Assembly (NCBI GenBank): GCA_021809365.1
Contig: JAKBAC010000014.1
Location: 1 to 36,729, forward strand
Direction: 5' to 3'
Source: Planctomycetota bacterium
GTDB taxonomy: Bacteria > Planctomycetota > Phycisphaerae > WQYP01
DNA: 36,729 nucleotides
Shown here: positions 34,980-36,729 of the stretch, one piece after another
How the letters are laid out: every line of letters starts with the position of its first letter
Numbering within the stretch: the stretch's first letter is position 1
The notes under the pieces: generated by a model
What the model was told of the DNA's origin: nothing
Databases searched by the model: none
The model's input: only the letters and a program-made list of their open reading frames with translations
Position numbers and translations under genes: made by a program

Positions 34980-35086
34980 GAGATCGCGAATCCCAATATT
35001 TAGCTGTTGCGTCAGGCACTTGCCTTTTGCCCCCATCAGGCAGGACAATATAATCTATATTCTGGTTTTGACTGTTGAGGTTGTCT

Positions 35087-36430
35087 GTGACTGGGGCATT
35101 TCGGCTACGTTTTCTAAACGCCATTGTGGCGTTGTTTATTGTGAATTTCAGTGCCGCCACCTTACAGGCCGCGCATGTTATTGCCGGACCACTGGTGGGC
35201 AGTATTACACCGGATTCGGCCCGGGTATGGCTGCAGTTGAACACGTCGGACCGCGTGAAGGTGCGATGTTTTGATGTCACGACCAATCAACAGGTCTCGG
35301 CCATGGGAACGACGGCGCTGGGCCCGTCATTTATTGTCAGTGCGTCGCTCAATGATCTGCGCCCGGATCACGATTATCGCATTTCCGTGCTGGTCGATGG
35401 CAAGCCGTTGAACCTTCCGCCACCGGCGCTGATTATTCATACGGTACCGGCGTATGCGTCCTTCAAGCCCGTGCATATCGCGTTTGGCTCGTGTGCGGAT
35501 ACGGCGGTGTATCACCAGAAGACCATCTGGCGGAGCATCGCAAAGTTGCAGCCGCGGGCATTTATTTTCGCGGGCAACACGGCGTATCTGCCCGGAAAAT
35601 TAAGTCAATTCCCATATACGTATATTCATGCGTATAATTTAATACTTGCACGGTATGAACAGGCCCGATGTTTCCCCGCATTAAAGCCGCTGCTCAGCGT
35701 CTGTCCGGTTTATGCGACGTGGGATGATCGGGATTTCGGCACACCGCACTCGGATTCATCGTTTGTATTCGGGCATGATTCCTTTCTGGCGTTTGAACAA
35801 TTCTGGCCGAACCCGGGGTATGGCAGTGGCACGACGCTGGGTACCTTCTGCCATTTTCGCATATCGGATGTGGCGGTGTTTCTGCTGGATGATCGGAGTT
35901 TTCGTGTGAATCCCACCGCGCAAAAGCGGGGGAAAATGCTCGGTACCCGGCAAATAGCCTGGCTCAAGCGCCATCTGCTGACCACTACGGCGACGTTCAA
36001 ACTGATTGTGGATGGCGACCAGATGCTGGCGGATTATCCCGGACATGAGGGTTGGGGCAATTTTCCAAAGGAACGACGCACCTTGATACGATGGATTTTC
36101 GGCCATAGTGTTTCGGGCGTGGTCTTTTTAAGCGGACACCGCAGATTCGGAGAACTGACCCGGCGACCGGCGAATCCGAATGGTCTGGATGAATATCCGC
36201 TTTATGATTTGACCAGTTCCTCGCTTGCCGCCCGGCCCGTTTCCGCGCCGCAGGCAGATTCGTGGCCCAATCCGCGGCGAATCGGTGCCCCGGTGTTTGA
36301 ACATAACTTCGGATTCATCAACGTCGGCGGCCCGCCCGGCAATCGGCATATCACGCTGCAATTGCGCAATGCCCACGGAACAATCGTACTTTCCAAAACA
36401 ATCCTGGCCGGCGATCTGCAGGGGCAGTGA
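35087..36430 (+). CDS. Secreted PhoD-like (alkaline phosphatase D family) protein with altered metal ligands
   Basis: A 447-residue exported protein. A signal peptide covers about residues 1-28 (FLNAIVALFIVNFSAATLQA, then AH). A fibronectin-like N-terminal PhoD domain (VIAGPLVGSITPDSARVWLQL) precedes the metallophosphatase-like domain starting at IAFGSCAD (131-138). Usual PhoD ligands are changed: AGNTAY at 162-167 where GDxxY is expected (Asn164), WDDRD at 212-216 where WDDHD is usual (Arg215), and SGHRRFGE at 349-356 where GDRH is usual. It may be inactive or bind metal differently. The start is GTG at 35087 with GAGG six bases upstream, not the TTG at 35075. Confidence 0.82.
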   Translation: MTGAFRLRFLNAIVALFIVNFSAATLQAAHVIAGPLVGSITPDSARVWLQLNTSDRVKVRCFDVTTNQQVSAMGTTALGPSFIVSASLNDLRPDHDYRISVLVDGKPLNLPPPALIIHTVPAYASFKPVHIAFGSCADTAVYHQKTIWRSIAKLQPRAFIFAGNTAYLPGKLSQFPYTYIHAYNLILARYEQARCFPALKPLLSVCPVYATWDDRDFGTPHSDSSFVFGHDSFLAFEQFWPNPGYGSGTTLGTFCHFRISDVAVFLLDDRSFRVNPTAQKRGKMLGTRQIAWLKRHLLTTTATFKLIVDGDQMLADYPGHEGWGNFPKERRTLIRWIFGHSVSGVVFLSGHRRFGELTRRPANPNGLDEYPLYDLTSSSLAARPVSAPQADSWPNPRRIGAPVFEHNFGFINVGGPPGNRHITLQLRNAHGTIVLSKTILAGDLQGQ

Positions 36431-36729
36431 CACGGAGGCCTTACGGGAATGACACAGCGGAATAATTTGTGATGGACAGTTTTTCAGCTTGCTGTGCCGT
36501 ACATTCGGGAAATGTGCCGGCAATTGCAAGACATAAATTCTCGCGTAGCGTGCGGATGGCGAAAGTGTTGCCGGAAGCTGCCATACGAGGATACTATGGC
36601 AAGCTATGGATACCAGCGAATTCCGTAGAGTTATCACGAATGGCCTTGGCCGTGCAACATTGTGGGTGCGAGACAACCCATGGCGACCGCCCGCGGAAGC
36701 TATCACGACTGTGTGCCTGCACAACACCG
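36431..36729. other. Terminal stretch without a supported gene
   Basis: A minus-strand frame covers this stretch but runs deep into the PhoD-like gene in antisense and matches nothing I know. No terminator, tRNA or repeat was recognised. Confidence 0.5.

Noticed and set aside
36128..36727. 199-codon minus-strand frame at the right edge
   Set aside because: Half of it is antisense to the PhoD-like gene and the sequence resembles no protein family; no ribosome-binding site seen.

Overview
The window is about 36.7 kb of moderately GC-rich bacterial chromosome with about 27 supportable protein genes and no rRNA, tRNA, CRISPR array or recognisable transposase. The gene set points to a Gram-negative (two-membrane) bacterium: a TonB-like protein, MlaE/MlaF lipid-transport subunits, a lipoprotein and DAP epimerase for peptidoglycan. 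The single-chain glycyl-tRNA synthetase, a TPR/Fe(II)-trafficking fusion, a large sigma factor with extra N-terminal DNA-binding segments, a DUF2203 protein and phrase-like intergenic repeats together suggest a planctomycete of the Phycisphaerae type or a relative. That placement is inference, not proof.

Layout. 1-1135 has no convincing gene and holds decayed short-phrase repeats. 1136-3068 (+) is a small operon: FmdB zinc-ribbon protein, DJ-1/PfpI protein, aldo/keto reductase. 3076-5301 (-) is sppA followed by queD. 5515-7018 (+) is a lipoprotein under a near-consensus promoter and a P-loop kinase. 7017-7845 is repeat-rich spacer before dapF (+), which converges on apt (-). 9509-11024 (+) is an AAA/DUF4143 ATPase behind a promoter and palindromic operator candidate. 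11313-17313 (-) is comEC, glyS and an isolated nuoH. 17798-24273 (+) is a long co-directional run: TPR/YggX fusion, greA, TonB-like protein, metallophosphoesterase, rmuC, mlaE, mlaF. 24268-27568 (-) holds a UPF0104-type membrane protein, a DUF2203 protein and a MoxR ATPase. 28101-36430 holds a DegT aminotransferase (+), a small unknown protein (+), a CpsB/YwqE-type PHP phosphatase (-), typA (-), a large sigma factor (+) and a PhoD-like secreted protein (+).

The most striking non-gene signal is a family of short non-autonomous transposable elements (MITE-like) of about 240 bp with terminal inverted repeats built on GTGGCAATAAATCCG. Five copies (one internally deleted, one composite, one inverted) and one end-fragment lie between genes. 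Two copies are flanked by direct repeats of 10 and 13 bp, which is direct evidence of insertion. One copy sits in the end of comEC and supplies its present stop codon; removing it on paper restores a longer reading frame. Another lies directly behind the glyS stop codon. A separate 164-bp palindrome and an 85-bp hairpin element lie in the dapF spacer.

Other points worth a look are the Cys-rich TPR/YggX fusion, the sigma factor with three HTH-like segments before regions 2 and 4, a PhoD-like protein that has lost canonical metal ligands, a ComEC with a degenerate metallo-beta-lactamase domain, and two intrinsic terminators that belong to no annotated gene.
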